64,000 nt of DNA from the NCBI GenBank assembly GCA_021613335.1, contig JAJTWR010000254.1, positions 1,790,001 to 1,854,000 of the forward strand. Direction: 5' to 3'. Source of the stretch: Whitmania pigra. Taxonomy: Eukaryota; Annelida; Clitellata; Hirudinida; Haemopidae. The position numbers and the translations under genes are program-made. The notes beneath the pieces were generated by a model. The model did not search any database. It had not been told where the DNA came from and saw only the letters and a program-made list of their open reading frames with translations. Numbering within the stretch: the stretch's first letter is position 1; every line of letters starts with the position of its first letter. Positions 33,428 through 48,548 of this stretch are shown here, piece after piece.

Positions 33428-34476
33428 CAGTGCTGCCGTAAGCACTCCAAAAAATATAAGTATAAGTACAAGTACGTTGTAGGCAATGTACTTAAGTACA
33501 AGTACAAGTATTTTTGAATATACTTAAGTATAAGTACAAGTACTTTTGGGGACCTTCATTGATCAGAAATAATATTCGTTATCTTCAATACAATGTTAAT
33601 ACAAGTATAACAGAATTTCTATTTATTAATAAAATTGTTTATTCTTCTTTAAAAGAAGCAGTGTTTCAGAATATTACACAGAGTCTGTTACGCTGAATAG
33701 TCAGTGTAAGACCAGATTGACCGATTTGTCTTTCAACAGGTGCAGATGATGGAATGTTGTGTTGAACTTGAGAAATACTTTTTTGACTGCTGGATATCTA
33801 GAAATAGTATGGTATGTAATGTTGGAAGAATGAAACCAAAATAAGCTCCAGATGTGTCTTCTCTTTGTAAATTGTTTAGAGCTTGTGCAATTAGTCTTAT
33901 TACTTTAATCCCTTCCTTCAAGAACGTGAAATCTTGAGAGCTGAACTTTGGCAGCTGCAAGCGTTCCATCACGATATTAAGTTTGTCCTTCATATCATAG
34001 ATGGCTCTGTAACTGTTCTAACGAGTTTAGTTTGGCTTAGGTATTTTTCTCCCAAGTACATCAAACATTGCTTCAGCAGATTTTGAACTCTGACGCATTA
34101 CTCACACTGGAACATTTGCCAGCCTCTAAACGATACATTCGCTTGAAAGTCGCATCACTTGCCAGTGCTTTATTGACTTTCGGAACGTACAAATAGTTCG
34201 GCCATCTTCCAACAATTGAGAACAATCGACAATGTAAAGAGAACAAAGGAAACAAATAGACAGGCATATAGTAGAGGAAACGCCAAAGATTAGAGATCAA
34301 TTCATTAGCACTTTTATTTTTAAAAAAAGTACCTGGACGTAATTAAAATGTACTTACTAATAAGTACATCAAAAATGTATTTAAAGTACAAGTACTAAGT
34401 ACACAATCGTGAAAGGATAAATACTCAAATACAAATGTTCTTAAGTACACGAGTACTTAAGTATTTGGCATCACTG
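33428..34476 (-). mobile_element. hAT-3 element with AAGTACTT-type subterminal repeats
   Basis: The ends are CAGTGCTGCC (33428) and GGCATCACTG (34476). The flanks TTAAATGT and ATAAATGA share six of eight bases, a decayed 8-bp duplication. Both ends carry arrays of AAGTACTTGTACTTAAGTAC-like palindromes. The inside (33733-33993, minus) encodes a mid-transposase segment with FLKEGIKVIRLIAQALNNLQ followed by FGFILPTL. This matches the helical region of hAT transposases (P-x-A-x-A-L-D-x-L-Q-x-E ... x-L-P-T-L). It is defective: other parts of the transposase are missing or frameshifted. Confidence 0.75.
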
Positions 34477-35533
34477 ATAAATGATATCCCGTTACTTAGT
34501 CAATTTTGTATCTGCTGAAAGTCATAAAATCTTGATACAAATCTTTTACTTCTTCGAACCGTGATGATCATTGAAGTACTTTTCAACTGTTTTTCAATTT
34601 AAAATTGCAAAGTTAATTAAAATTAAAAGTGCCCAAAGCATACTCAAAAATTACTTGTTCTAAGAGTCACGTAAGTGCATTCTGATGTCACATTTCATCA
34701 ACTCAAAATGATTTTTCTTTAGTCCCGAGCTCGTTACATCATTCATGAACGACCCCTCACAAATGGTATATGATGTTTAGTATTAATTTTTTCTAATTGA
34801 AAATTTTAATGATCTGACAATGAGTTCCTTATTAAGCATGTTTTTAGGCAATTCTTACTCTCATTAATACAAAGTGTGGAGGGTTATGGCATGATATGTA
34901 CTACGAATATACAAGTCTCAAGCTTATGGTAGAAGCTGCATGAGTATTAAAATGATTTCATTAAATACTCTAAATTATTTTATGTATTGTAAATCTATTT
35001 TAATGACAAACTTGTCAATTAAATTATTGTTATACTTATCTCAAGTTAAGATACATTTAGGAGCTAGATAGTGTAAATTTGGTTATTATTTAGCCACAGC
35101 TTTGTCTAGACAAATTTGTTATTTATTTGATCTCATGAAATATCAGGAACGCATTAGAATGTTGATTATCAAAGATCAAATATTCAGTGTTTGGCTGGAA
35201 TTCATTATTGCGGGCCTGCTACTATTGTTGGGAGTTTGTTTTTGGTTATTGTGTTTGCTTTGAATACAATCAAACTAGTGCATTGCCCATCCGGATACTA
35301 GAATTTAACCAACTCTCAAAATATTGTCTAGTGGCATCGCTAAGCGATTATCTCACGTGCAGGAGGGTAGTGTCTATCTGAAATACGTGCCATTGCTTGT
35401 CCGCATTTTGTAAACCATACCCAAGAAAAAAGCAAAATATTTAATTTAAGGTTTTTGGAGACTCGTCATTTTCTCACTGATCCCATCATTCATCATTGCC
35501 TACGTGGTGTCAACTAATTTCTTATCACTAGAA
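34477..35533. other. Upstream region of LARP4
   Basis: AT-rich sequence without coding signal. It should contain the LARP4 promoter and 5' non-coding exon(s). A splice acceptor at 35530-35531 precedes the first recognised coding exon, so at least one upstream exon exists somewhere. Confidence 0.5.
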
Positions 35534-38500
35534 ATGCATCTTTCGCCAGAATATGGTTATCCAGACCATGCATCACAATTATTCAGTCAAGGTACTTTGA
35601 ACCTTTCCTCGTTTGTGTTAGATTTATTGATGCATGACTTGAAGTCCATTTTTAAAGCTTTCACTTATGGGGCACAAGACTTTATTGACGGACAATCACT
35701 TTTCAATGGGCAAAGTGTGTTTCAAATACCTGTTACATCAAGCAATCAAGTTATTTATCAAGACTTTGGAAATCAAAATTATGATCCCCACACTGGATTT
35801 GTGGCAGACTCGTTTGTGTCAGGTTGACACAAAAAATTTATTTGATTTTTAGCTGATTGAGTTTAAGTCATCTATTACTTTTGTTTTACAGATCAAATAA
35901 GGGCACAGCTCAAACATCAGTTGGAATTTTATTTCTCGGCGTAAGTTTAGTGTTTGCTTCTTAGAAGCAATGTTTTAATTGTTTATTTCTTCTAGGGAAA
36001 ATCTTGCAAATGATCCTTACCTGTGTTCTCAAATGGATCAGGATAACTATGTTCCTATAACTACAATTGCCAATTTTAACAAAGTGAAAGGTCTCACAAA
36101 TGACTTAAAGCTGGTGGTGGATGTTTTAAGAGGTTTGGTTTTACTAAATTTGTTATTTACTTCAGATGCATGATGCTTTATGTGAAAGTCACTTCCAAAA
36201 TGAAACTCATAAATTGTTGGCCTCAGTTGATAAGAAGTGAAATCATTAATGGCATGGAAGATTTGCTGAATGTTGATTCTATCCTTTTCAGATTAATATT
36301 TATTAGTGATTATTATTCATATTACCAATTATACTTCTAATAATGCATTTTTCCTGTGGAAGTTCTTAGAGAAATTGCTAGCTAATATTTAAAATATTAA
36401 CAATTACAGAAGGTCTTATTTGTTATTTTTTCAGTTGCATTGTTTTTGGCATTTCATAGCAGCCTTATTCAATTTGTGTCTTGTTATTTAAAATATTTAT
36501 ATTATTGAAATTCAAAAGTTTATTTTGCTCTTCAGAATCACCATTTGTTCAGGTTGATGAAACTGGTCAGAAAGTGAGACCAGCACAAAAGCAAAGATGC
36601 ATTGTCATCCTCAGAGAGATCCCCGACACCACTCCTGTTTCTGTGAGTCAAAAACATTTGAGTTTTTTTCATTTAAAAGTTGTTTCCAACTTTTGTTTTA
36701 AGGAAGTGGAAAAGCTCTTCAGCAGTCCGAACTGTCCCGCTTTTGTTAGTTGCGAGTTTGGATTGAACAACAACTGGTACGTGTCCTTCGAGTCCGAAGA
36801 AGATGCTCAGAAGGCTTACAAGTATTTGAGGGAGGAAGTCGGAGTGTTTCAGGGAAAGCCGATAATGGTTCGTCGATCCGAGAGACTTTGTAATTACGTT
36901 AATTAAACCTAATTACGTTAATATGGAGAGGTTTTCAGTAGATTTTTGATTTGTTTAAAGGAGGCTCACTGTATGCTTGCTAATGGAAAATACTTGGATG
37001 CAGATATTTAATAATTCCTGAAGTTTAATTGTTAAATTGGCATGGATTTACTAAACTTACTTGTTTTACATTATTGCAATTTGCATTGTTATTAGTAGAA
37101 TAATACATGTGTTATGATTATCTTAGAATTCTTGTTCAATACATGTTAAACAAAGTTAGTTTTGAATGTTTTGAAAGGCAAGGATCAAAGCCAAGCAGGT
37201 GGCGAGAGGTCCTCCGCCCTCTGCAGTTCGACCTGTGACCTCAAAAACTTTTCTACCTCAGTCAGCTCCAAGTTTCACAAATAAACTTGCTTCCATTCAG
37301 CCAATGCAGGTCAAGATTTCAGACTTAACTCTGCCTGCTCAGCAACCCATGCAGAACTTTCCATACATCACTGCCATGCAGCACCTCCAGCCCACTGCTG
37401 TGAGTTTTGCAAAGTACTTTTGGTTGTCAGTTTCTATTAAAATTGTTTTCATCCTCTCAGTTCTTTCCGACTCCTCATGCTTCGAGTTTTCCATCCTGGC
37501 AGCAGGTTCCGTCTCCTTTCTTACCCTTGGAACCGCCGTTCCCGTCTCTGGTGCGCAATCGAATGATTTTCAATTTCACGTCGGAAGATTTTACCGACGT
37601 TTGCATTTAGTTGTCGTGAAATCCATTTCATTTTTATCTCCAGTTTTTTACACCCCTCGAGCAAGTCAGATTTACAATTCATGACCTCAACAAGAACAGG
37701 TGAACTTCAATTACTTTCTAAATGCGAACAAGTTTACGAAGGAAATGAATTTTGCTTGTGGAAAAGCTTTTGATTAATATATCTGATATAATTAAAATAT
37801 CTGATAATCTGGTGTGGGATAACTTCACTAAGTAAATCATGCAAGGTTCCATAATCATCATGAAGAATCATCCTTGTTACATAATGTAGCATGAATTTGT
37901 GTTTTGAATGCAATGTGTTTTAAACTCATATTTTAATGAAGCTAAAAATGTCTGAAGTTTTTATGATATTTTATATCTTGGAGTTTTCATAAGAAAATTT
38001 TATGAGATTTGTTGCTGCAGGCAACTGCCTCACATCAATCCATCGGGGGACCACGTCATCCACTTCAATCCATTCTCCGGTCAAGTCCAAGCGACTCCTG
38101 CCTCGAACGGTCCTTCTGCAAACAGCATGCCTAATGCAAGACCTGCACATCTCGACAACCTGAGATTCAACGAATCCCTCAACCGATCTTCTACTAGCCA
38201 ACCTCAGCATTATTCGAACACCGTCGTGGATGACAGAGAGCAGCCTCCAAGGTTCAAAAAGACGGAAAGCAAAACATCGATAGAGACTTTGTTCTCGTCG
38301 ATGTCCGTTCAACCACCGAGCGCCAATACGTCTTCGAGCGATTTGTCGACTGCGACTTCGTCTGCTGCTGTCACTGCCTCCATTTCTAACGAAACCTTCT
38401 CTCAACGACAAGTCGTAAATTCCGATCACGTGACAAGGTAACCTCTTGTTTCTGTCCGTATTATTGGAAACACCTTAAACATAGTTTCTTTCAACAGTAA

Positions 38501-40416
38501 CAGACATGGAGCCATCTTGAATCAAAAACCTGATGCTGTGGTTGACAAATTATCATCCAGCTTTGGTCAGAGTTGTACTTTCTCTTCATCTCCAGGTGTG
38601 AGAGAGGAGCAGCAGAGAATGGACAAGTGTTCCTACGGCAACAACCCTGCTGCTTCCTCCTCATTCGTTGCCGAGAAATCGAGGGATGCCTACGATGGTC
38701 CGAGGAAGCAGTTCGTCAACAGGTCGAGGTGAACAAATTCCGTGTGGTTTTAATGCGATGAAATGGTATTGATTTGTATTGATCTGATAATTAATTGTGT
38801 GTTCAATATATCAATTGATTGTTTATTTATTTGATTTTTTTATTTTATTTATTTCAAACAAAAAGAGGATCCACTAACGCAGTCAACGGAGTCAGTTTAA
38901 TCTGATGTAGATATATGAGTGCGGAGAAAAAATTTAAGTCGCTAAAATGTTGCTTTAAAATCACTGTTGGAAATGGGGGCTTTAAATTCATTATGGGTCG
39001 TGGAGCCGATGATATCTGGAGGCTGAGAGTTTAGTGATTGATTAATTTAATTAATTGCATATTAAGTGTTTTAATTAATTGTGTGTTTAGTGTTTAAATT
39101 AATTGGTAATCTCGACAGGAGAGGAATGGGGAACTTCAGGAATGCTAGGGGATCAAATAGGGGTCGTTACTTGAGAGAGGACCCGAGTCAGGTAGAGTTT
39201 CGTTAATTTATTCAGTTTAGGCTGTTTGCAACACATTTGTTAAGTAACAAAATTTTTTTTGCATTGAGCAGTTACTCTGTTTACTTGTCTTCACTTTATA
39301 TTAATCTTGCTTTGATCTCATTTATAGGCAAGTCTCAGTATAAACATCCGACGAAGTATCATGACTATACCCTAAATTTCTTAAGTGGACTAAGTTAAAA
39401 GTAGTTAAAAGATTCGAGATGGCAAACAGATTAATTTTTTATTGTTTTTTTTCAGAGAATTCCTCCTGGATCTAAACCAAGGGACAAACCAATGACAAGT
39501 GAACAGCTGGAGAGCTTTGACAAGTCTTTTCCACCATTGCATCAAGGGAAGGTGACTCATTTTTTTTTTATTTTAAAAATTTCTTGTTTGAACATTAATT
39601 TGCATGATTTGAACTTTGCCTTCGTGTAACTACTGTTTGGTTTTGTTTGTGAAAAAGTTGTTGAAATTATGATCTTTCTCAGGTGGAATCAGAGCCTGTT
39701 GTAGGAATCAATGCTGGCATTTCCATCAAGAGCCCAAGTTTGATAAAAACTGAAGAAACAAAGTACACTGGGAACTCTTATGATATGCACAAGTATTTAA
39801 TTGTATTTAATTGTTTTCGTTTGTCTTTGAACTTGCATCCAATGTATCGAATGCATTCTCTTTCAGTAAGAACAATCTCTCTTTGATGGCAGACATTGAT
39901 AGCAAAGTGAGAGCATTTCTGTTGCAATGTTGTTTTCAGTGCAGACACCTCTGACAATCAATTACTTGGTAATTTTAGAATGGCCCAGATCACATGTCAC
40001 CTTCCACTAAACTGAGCTATGCAGAAATCATTCAGAAAGGCTCGACAGAACTACAGTTAACATCGGAAGAAGCACCAAGCAAAGTTCTTTCAGCTTCAAG
40101 TAACTTAATTCAAGCTGGAATAAACTTGGGCTACAGCTCCCCAATCCACCAGCAGCCCCCTTCTCCTGGTAAGGATAACTTTTCACTGAACAGATCACTT
40201 GAGGCCCCCAGAAATTACTCTAGACAAGCAAGGGGAGCAAAGGGTGGATATAAGAATTCCTTCGTACAGGGACGCAACTTGGATCATGACATGAACAGTT
40301 CGAAGTTTCTGCATAAAAAAGGATTTGCTGATTATTCGGGAAGCATGGATGAGCACTGCATGGAATGGTCTCAGAACAAACGAAATGTGGGACACGAAAC
40401 AACAAAGACCGATTGA
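35534..40416 (+). CDS. LARP4: La-related protein 4 (LARP4/4B), 16 coding exons
   Basis: LARP4 proteins bind poly(A) RNA and poly(A)-binding protein and stabilise mRNAs in the cytoplasm. The coding exons are 35534-35591, 35658-35822, 35892-35940, 35996-36132, 36536-36642, 36703-36867, 37178-37399, 37461-37550, 37644-37699, 38021-38437, 38498-38728, 39119-39191, 39456-39551, 39683-39792, 39867-39906 and 39979-40416. They join in frame to 2454 bases (817 residues). The La motif covers [11 protein letters not shown] to LVVDVLR (about residues 77-140), and the RRM covers [14 protein letters not shown] to [14 protein letters not shown]-terminal landmarks are SFPPLHQGK and [11 protein letters not shown], both conserved in the family. 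The first exon is preceded by an acceptor, so the ATG at 35534 may not be the true start. The PAM2-like motif of human LARP4 was not found. Confidence 0.9.
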
Positions 40417-40567
40417 TCTTTAGGTTTGTCCTCTTTTTTTTATTTTAATTTTGGCCTTTTCTGTCATTATTTTGTTTGGCATGTAATATGCTCTGCACCA
40501 TCATCAGACTTATGTGGAACACTTTATAAAATACATGCTGCTCTGTTTACTAGGGTCTTCATCATTT

Positions 40568-40573
40568 AATAAA
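40568..40573 (+). terminator. LARP4 polyadenylation signal
   Basis: AATAAA about 150 bases after the LARP4 stop codon, followed by T-rich sequence. Confidence 0.55.
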
Positions 40574-41764
40574 CTTAAGTTGTTGTACCTTTAACAGTTA
40601 ATGTCAACAGAAGCTTGTTCTTGTAAAGTTCTTTTTTTATTACTTTGTTGTAGGTTTTTAAATTGGTAATATTGATTTTGATTACGAACGCCGAAGTAGT
40701 GAAGTCGATGAGGTCTTACGTCAGGATTATGACATCTTCCTGGAATCTCGTGATGTCTGCTTTGCTAAGATGATTATTAAGTGTCGTGTCGTGGCTGGTC
40801 ATTTGACAGAAGTCATCCTCTCGTTTCCAATTTCAATGCAATGTTTGCTTAGGATTCACCAAGTTACTGGATAGTTGAGTCATGTACAGTCATTGTTGTA
40901 GATTGCTGGCTACAAGTTGTTTGTGCTTAAATGTTTAGATATTCCTGTTGTACATGTGAGTCCATTGACTAACTTATTTGCTACTTGAGGATCTGAGTTC
41001 TTAAGATTCTGCTTTGTTGTAAAATATTTACCTTGTACAGTCACCACTCTATGACGTTATTGACATCGCTTTACATTTTGTCGAATGTTCTAAAGTCGTG
41101 CTTGATTGCTGCACTGCTTTTATATTTTGAATTCCATTTAGGAATTCTTTAAACTTAGGGAGTGCTAGTTTTTTTAGCTGCATGTACATATTTGCTAGTG
41201 CAACACGACTTGTTTTTCTTAGGCAAGGCTGCTCTGGATGTGCAATGCAGACCAGAGTTTGGCATTTGTGATATCTTGTGCATCTCTGCAGATTAAAAAT
41301 AGTAACAATGAAAACATGATAAAAATTCAATTGTAGCTAATGGAAATGTGTGTAAATATCTGAATCTCGCTGGACACCTCTGCATGATATTCTCCCAGTA
41401 TTTATTAATTTCCAACTTAGCAGAGCTGACCGATGTAAATATGAACTCTCCGAGAAGTGGTCTCGGCCGCAAGATGCGAACGCTATCCTGCGAGCGTATT
41501 TTTATGTATCATTTGGGTATTGTGCTTATAAAATGTTTATACTGTCAATTTTTATCGAGTTAGATCTTTTATTAATAGTTGGAGGACTTAAGCCAATTGT
41601 GTTTTTGGCAAGAATTAGCTTCTTTTCAAATGAAAGGTTTGAGGTACTTTGGAGTGCTGTACTGACTTATTTTTAAAACTTTTAACTTTGCTTAAACGTT
41701 TTGAATACTTTTGAATATTTTGAGCTTGAAGCATCATAAATTAGCATCATTAGATAAAAAACCA
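40574..41764. other. Convergent intergenic region between LARP4 and GALT
   Basis: The two genes end towards each other here. It may hold longer 3' UTRs. No protein-like frame or repeat was recognised. Confidence 0.45.
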
Positions 41765-41770
41765 TTTATT
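41765..41770 (-). terminator. GALT polyadenylation signal
   Basis: AATAAA on the minus strand about 50 bases downstream of the GALT stop codon. Confidence 0.6.
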
Positions 41771-41819
41771 TTAATGAAGCATGATTTATTGGATTCTGAC
41801 TAAATGGAAAAATAAACAT

Positions 41820-44423
<2,604 letters not shown>

Positions 44424-45515
44424 GGCTAACAGTGAATTCCTTACTCCTTCAGCAGTCACGCGTTACTATCTGTTTAAAAGGAGCTAGTTGAATATCTAGA
44501 GGTGATTGCACTTTGAAAATTGTCGAAAATTCTATGACGCTCAGAAAATGTCTGTGGAAAAAATTAATGTCTTTCAAAATAATTATTATCAACATTTCGA
44601 CAATAAGTTTAGAAACGATGGCATATTCACTTGTCGCGGAAGACTGTTGACCATTGGTGAGTGGTCAATGCCTTTTCAGAAAAGTGTTTGGCGATCGTGA
44701 TTTGAGTAAGTTTGCGTCATCATTCAAAGTTTATTCGACATTTTTAATAGCGCTATAGATCTCTTGCAAGATGTATGGAGTTACGAAATATTGATATAAC
44801 TTAACACCGGTAACATAAACTATAATTACTGCGAACGTAAATGCCCAAGCGGATGCCTGAACAAAATTGACCAATCAGGTGTTGCATTAAACGTGCACCT
44901 TAGCAGTGGCGCATTTAGAAATCTTTGGATTGGGACCATGCACTAGTGGCGGATTTATGGGCTCAAATTAAATTATTGCAATAAAAAGTTTTATGATTCA
45001 CTGCCCTCATTCCCAATAACTTATCACCTTAATCTCTATAGCATAGATAAACATGAATAAGTCAACTGCTACTAGTGACATATCCCACAAATAAGCCCTA
45101 CCACACCCTTTGGGGATGCTTTCAGTCTTAGTAGCTACCAGCCCCGCTGGGGAGGGGAGTGCATTGACGAATGATTAAGTGTTCCATCAATATGTAATGC
45201 AATAGAGACAAAAAAGTGACCAATACACCCTCTCAAAACAGTTTTCTATAGAAATCTTTGGAAACAGTGAAATGGAGTTGGCATTGCTATGGATTAAATA
45301 AAGTACAATCCAGAGGTCTCAAGCATATTGATAATTAGTCATACCAAAGACAACACAAAGAGCAGTTTGTCACACAGACATCGGTCTTCTTAAACCACTA
45401 TAACTTAAAGTCAAGTTAAGGTAAAAAAAACCCTAGCTGTTCAGAAAGCTACTGATAGATCTAAAAATCTTTAGAAGCCTAAGTTAATTCAAGCAAGACA
45501 AGTTGCAGATTTCAG
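44424..45515. other. Intergenic, with possible hAT end remnants
   Basis: This contains the GALT promoter and 5' UTR. At 44904 and 44944 the strings CAGTGGCGCATTTAG and TAGTGGCGGATTTATGG resemble hAT ends, but no matching partner or target duplication was found. A small C/G-rich block at 45110-45160 was not classified. The open frame at 44506-44700 matches no family. Confidence 0.4.
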
Positions 45516-45521
45516 TTTATT
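45516..45521 (-). terminator. IMP3 polyadenylation signal
   Basis: AATAAA on the minus strand, about 45 bases past the IMP3 stop codon. Confidence 0.65.
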
Positions 45522-45563
45522 TAAAGCAAATGTCAGGTTTCTTTCATTAACAAATCATCACCT

Positions 45564-48163
45564 TTACAGCTCATAGTCATCCCTCTGAAACATAAAAACC
45601 ATTTAGAAATATCCACAAAAAATGTAAAATAAATACGTTAACTCATCGAAAGTACCATTTCATTGTATTGGACGATATGCTTCTTGATGGAAGAATGATG
45701 GGACCATGTAACAAAATCTTCCATATTCCTATTTTTAAAAAAATAATGAATTGAAAATCCATGATTTACTCGAGGTTAATTTTGTGAATGAGCATCAACA
45801 AATTCTCCTTATTGCTTTAAATCAAAGTGGAGTATACCTTGTCACAAAAAAGGCAGGATCAGTGACAACTTCAGGACCAACACGAACATCTTTAAAAATG
45901 ACAAAATTGTTTGAAAGTGTCTCCTCAATAATCCAATGAAATCTCCAATTAAAACTAACGCCCTTGTTCAATGAAGGTAACTGCAGCTTTGAGTGTTTCT
46001 GCCATTTTGCTCCTCACCATTACCACTGGCAACCTCCTCCTGTCATGATCATGAATCACATTCAACAATTAATTAATGTTCACTGAGAAATTACAAGACA
46101 TTTATTCTGAGGAAATCTACTTCATGACAAACAATACATCTAGACCCAGATTATGGATTATACCTGCAAAAGGACGTGGCATTGACCCCATCACAAAGCT
46201 CTAAGCCTCTCTTGGTTGGAACTAGACCCATTCTGTGCCTAAGATGAAATAAACCAAAAATAAATAAAACATAAAACTAGTAATAGGTCACAGAATTAAT
46301 GCATTACAGTTTTTCAAGAAGTTGTGTGGTGGCAACAACTCTAAAAGGATTCTTCGGGTCTAAATCTTTTATCTTCCTGGCAAGTTCTCTTACATGTCTT
46401 GACAGTTTGTTATAGCTGAAATAAAAGTTAAGCTCACATTAAGTTATGTTTTGTAATGTTTTTATCATTTATGTAAACTGTCATCTTTCACATAAATTAC
46501 ATCTGTAAAGTCAAATCTTGGTACTATGCCACTCTCGCTATTACACCACTTTTGCTTGGTCTCGACAAAATTCAATAAAAAATAAATTTATTGTGCCATC
46601 CCCTACTCTCGCCACTATGCCACTGTTGTGTGACTGTTAAAAGGCACGAGTCGTGAAAAAGTCTGTATTTCTGCGCAGTGTTCGATTATTTATAATGATC
46701 TAATGACTGTATATATAAATTTACCCATTACTAAACTAAATTAATTGAATTTTATTTTAAAATCTAGACGATTGTTATTCTTTGGTTGGTTCTAGAACCT
46801 TCCCCTTTTCAATCAGTCATTCTTTTGTTATTTTTTTTTTCAAGTTCAGCCCGTAATGTCAGCTCAGAAATGCAAGCGAACTGACTTTATGCTGAAGGAG
46901 AAAAAGGAGATCATCGATGCCCTGAAGAAAGAGCCGAATTAGTCCAAGTTGGCAAGGAAGATTAGCAAGAAATGGGGCGTCGAAGTTAAGAGAACAACCG
47001 TGAAGTGCATTCTCAGCAAGAAGGATGCTATTTTTAAGAGTTTTGGATGAGCTGATGAATAACTTGAAAAAACAAATCCGTTTTTTAAGAATAATGGTGT
47101 TTTTATTTGCCTTATGTATCCAAAAAGAGATGGACCCAAGAAAAAAGCATTTTAAAGTGATCTTCCATTACATAGAGCCCCACTCAAAAGCCAGGGCAAG
47201 CTGTTCAACTTCTTAGTTAATCTTGAAGCTCAGAGTTGCATTCCTAACCCTGGTTGTGCCATAAAAGTTGCATCACATCAAGTTTGTTGCAACCAATGTT
47301 TCCTTTAGGCTGGCTGGAGTGTGTAGCACTCGGAACAGCCAAGTATTTTTTAAACACTATGATGTCAAGTGGATCGGGTGGCCAAAATGTCGAATTAGAT
47401 GAAGTCCTCCACTTTTGAGACAAGCAGTAGAAAATCATTTGTGAGATTCACAAAGATGCTGCAGATTGAAATGCAGGGAAGAAGTGTAAAAAATGGGCTA
47501 CCTTAAACATCATGTTACTCATAAAGCCTACTTGGATACAGCTGTAAAATGAAAGAATTGAAATGATTTACTCCAAAAATACTTTTAATTGAAATTCAAT
47601 CAAATCAAATTGAAAAAAACTAGAATTTTCCCAAAGGAATAAAATGGTGAAGCAAAAACATTAAGTTATAATGTTTTAGTGGTTGTCGAACTTAATGCAT
47701 TCATGTTCTCAGTAGTTCAGGATATACATAACTATGTTATTAACTTACTAAGAGTTGAAAAAAGAAAAATTACCCACTTATTATTCAGAGCTATATAAAG
47801 AAATAAGTGATTCATCCTGTCACAAGCTTATTGTTAAAAACTGACTGGAAGTTTTTTTGGCTCAGATGCTCAAATTTTTACATGTGGTTGACATGAAATT
47901 ATGCCCCTTCTTAGAGAGAAGAGTGGTTGCAACTGCACACATTCCGTCATAATGTGCATAAGTTCATAACAGTTTATAAGCCATATAAACAAGAACCAAG
48001 TTAATAGAATGTAATTATTAACTTACTGAGTGTAGTCTTCCCTCTTGTGAACATGATATTTTTTCATGATTTCAGCCTCATGTAAATTATTATCAACTTC
48101 CCATGATATAAAATCAACTTTCTTAAGAAGCTTCTTTTCGTGGAACTTTAATTTTCGGACCAT
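45564..48163 (-). CDS. IMP3: U3 snoRNP protein IMP3, seven exons
   Basis: IMP3 is a nucleolar S4-type RNA-binding protein of the U3 snoRNP and helps pair U3 with pre-rRNA for 18S processing. Exon 1 (48027-48163) begins [18 protein letters not shown], the highly conserved N-terminus. An in-frame ATG further upstream (48250) gives an unrelated leader and is rejected. Later exons are about 46310-46415 ([15 protein letters not shown]), 46165-46240 ([20 protein letters not shown]), 45962-46040 ([20 protein letters not shown]), 45840-45889 ([18 protein letters not shown]), about 45653-45727 (NMEDFVTW then [10 protein letters not shown]) and 45564-45584 (RDDYEL, stop). The S4 RNA-binding domain spans exons 3-5. 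The length is close to the 184 residues of human IMP3. Intron 1 is about 1.6 kb and holds a Tigger remnant. Confidence 0.93.
46856..47060 (+). pseudogene. pogo/Tigger transposase N-terminal (CENP-B-like HTH) remnant in IMP3 intron 1
   Basis: A frame starts [20 protein letters not shown] and continues with [20 protein letters not shown] then [10 protein letters not shown]. This is the CENP-B-N-type helix-turn-helix that opens Tigger/pogo transposases. One stop codon interrupts it (after KKEPN), and later parts (47060-47500) are only vaguely transposase-like. The string TCGCTATTACACC near 46535 resembles a Tigger end. It is inactive and lies antisense to IMP3. Confidence 0.65.
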
Positions 48164-48344
48164 TTTCTTTTTTTTTTCTGGGTATAAAACGAGATAATCC
48201 GAGCACTCCCAAAACGTACAACCCTCCCTAATAGCGTTCAATAAAACCAAAACAAAGTCTCAATATATGAGTTCTAAGCTATTTAAAGATAAATGTAGAT
48301 GTTTGATATATTCGTAATTAAAAATTATTTGTAATGAAATCCCA

Positions 48345-48548
48345 AAAATTTAAATAATTTTAAAAATTAAATTCAAATTTTTGTCATTGACAATTATATA
48401 TTATACAGTAAGAATATGTCAATGAAGCAACAAGTAAATACAATAACAACAACAAAAAGAACAGCACATAATTGGCGCGAAGAAGTGCATAATAATAACA
48501 ATTATCGTTAAAATTTAAATAATTTTAAAAATTAAATTCAAATTTTTG
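48345..48548. repeat. 39-bp direct repeat pair upstream of IMP3
   Basis: An AT-only block of 39 bases at 48345-48383 (beginning AAAATTTAAATAATTTTA) recurs, identical by eye, at 48510-48548. About 126 bases lie between. It could be a local duplication or the footprint of an insertion. It is in the IMP3 upstream region. Confidence 0.7.

Noticed and set aside
48164..48250. Upstream in-frame ATG that would extend IMP3 by 29 residues
   Set aside because: IMP3 proteins begin MVRKLKF; the extension has lysine runs and no resemblance to the family.
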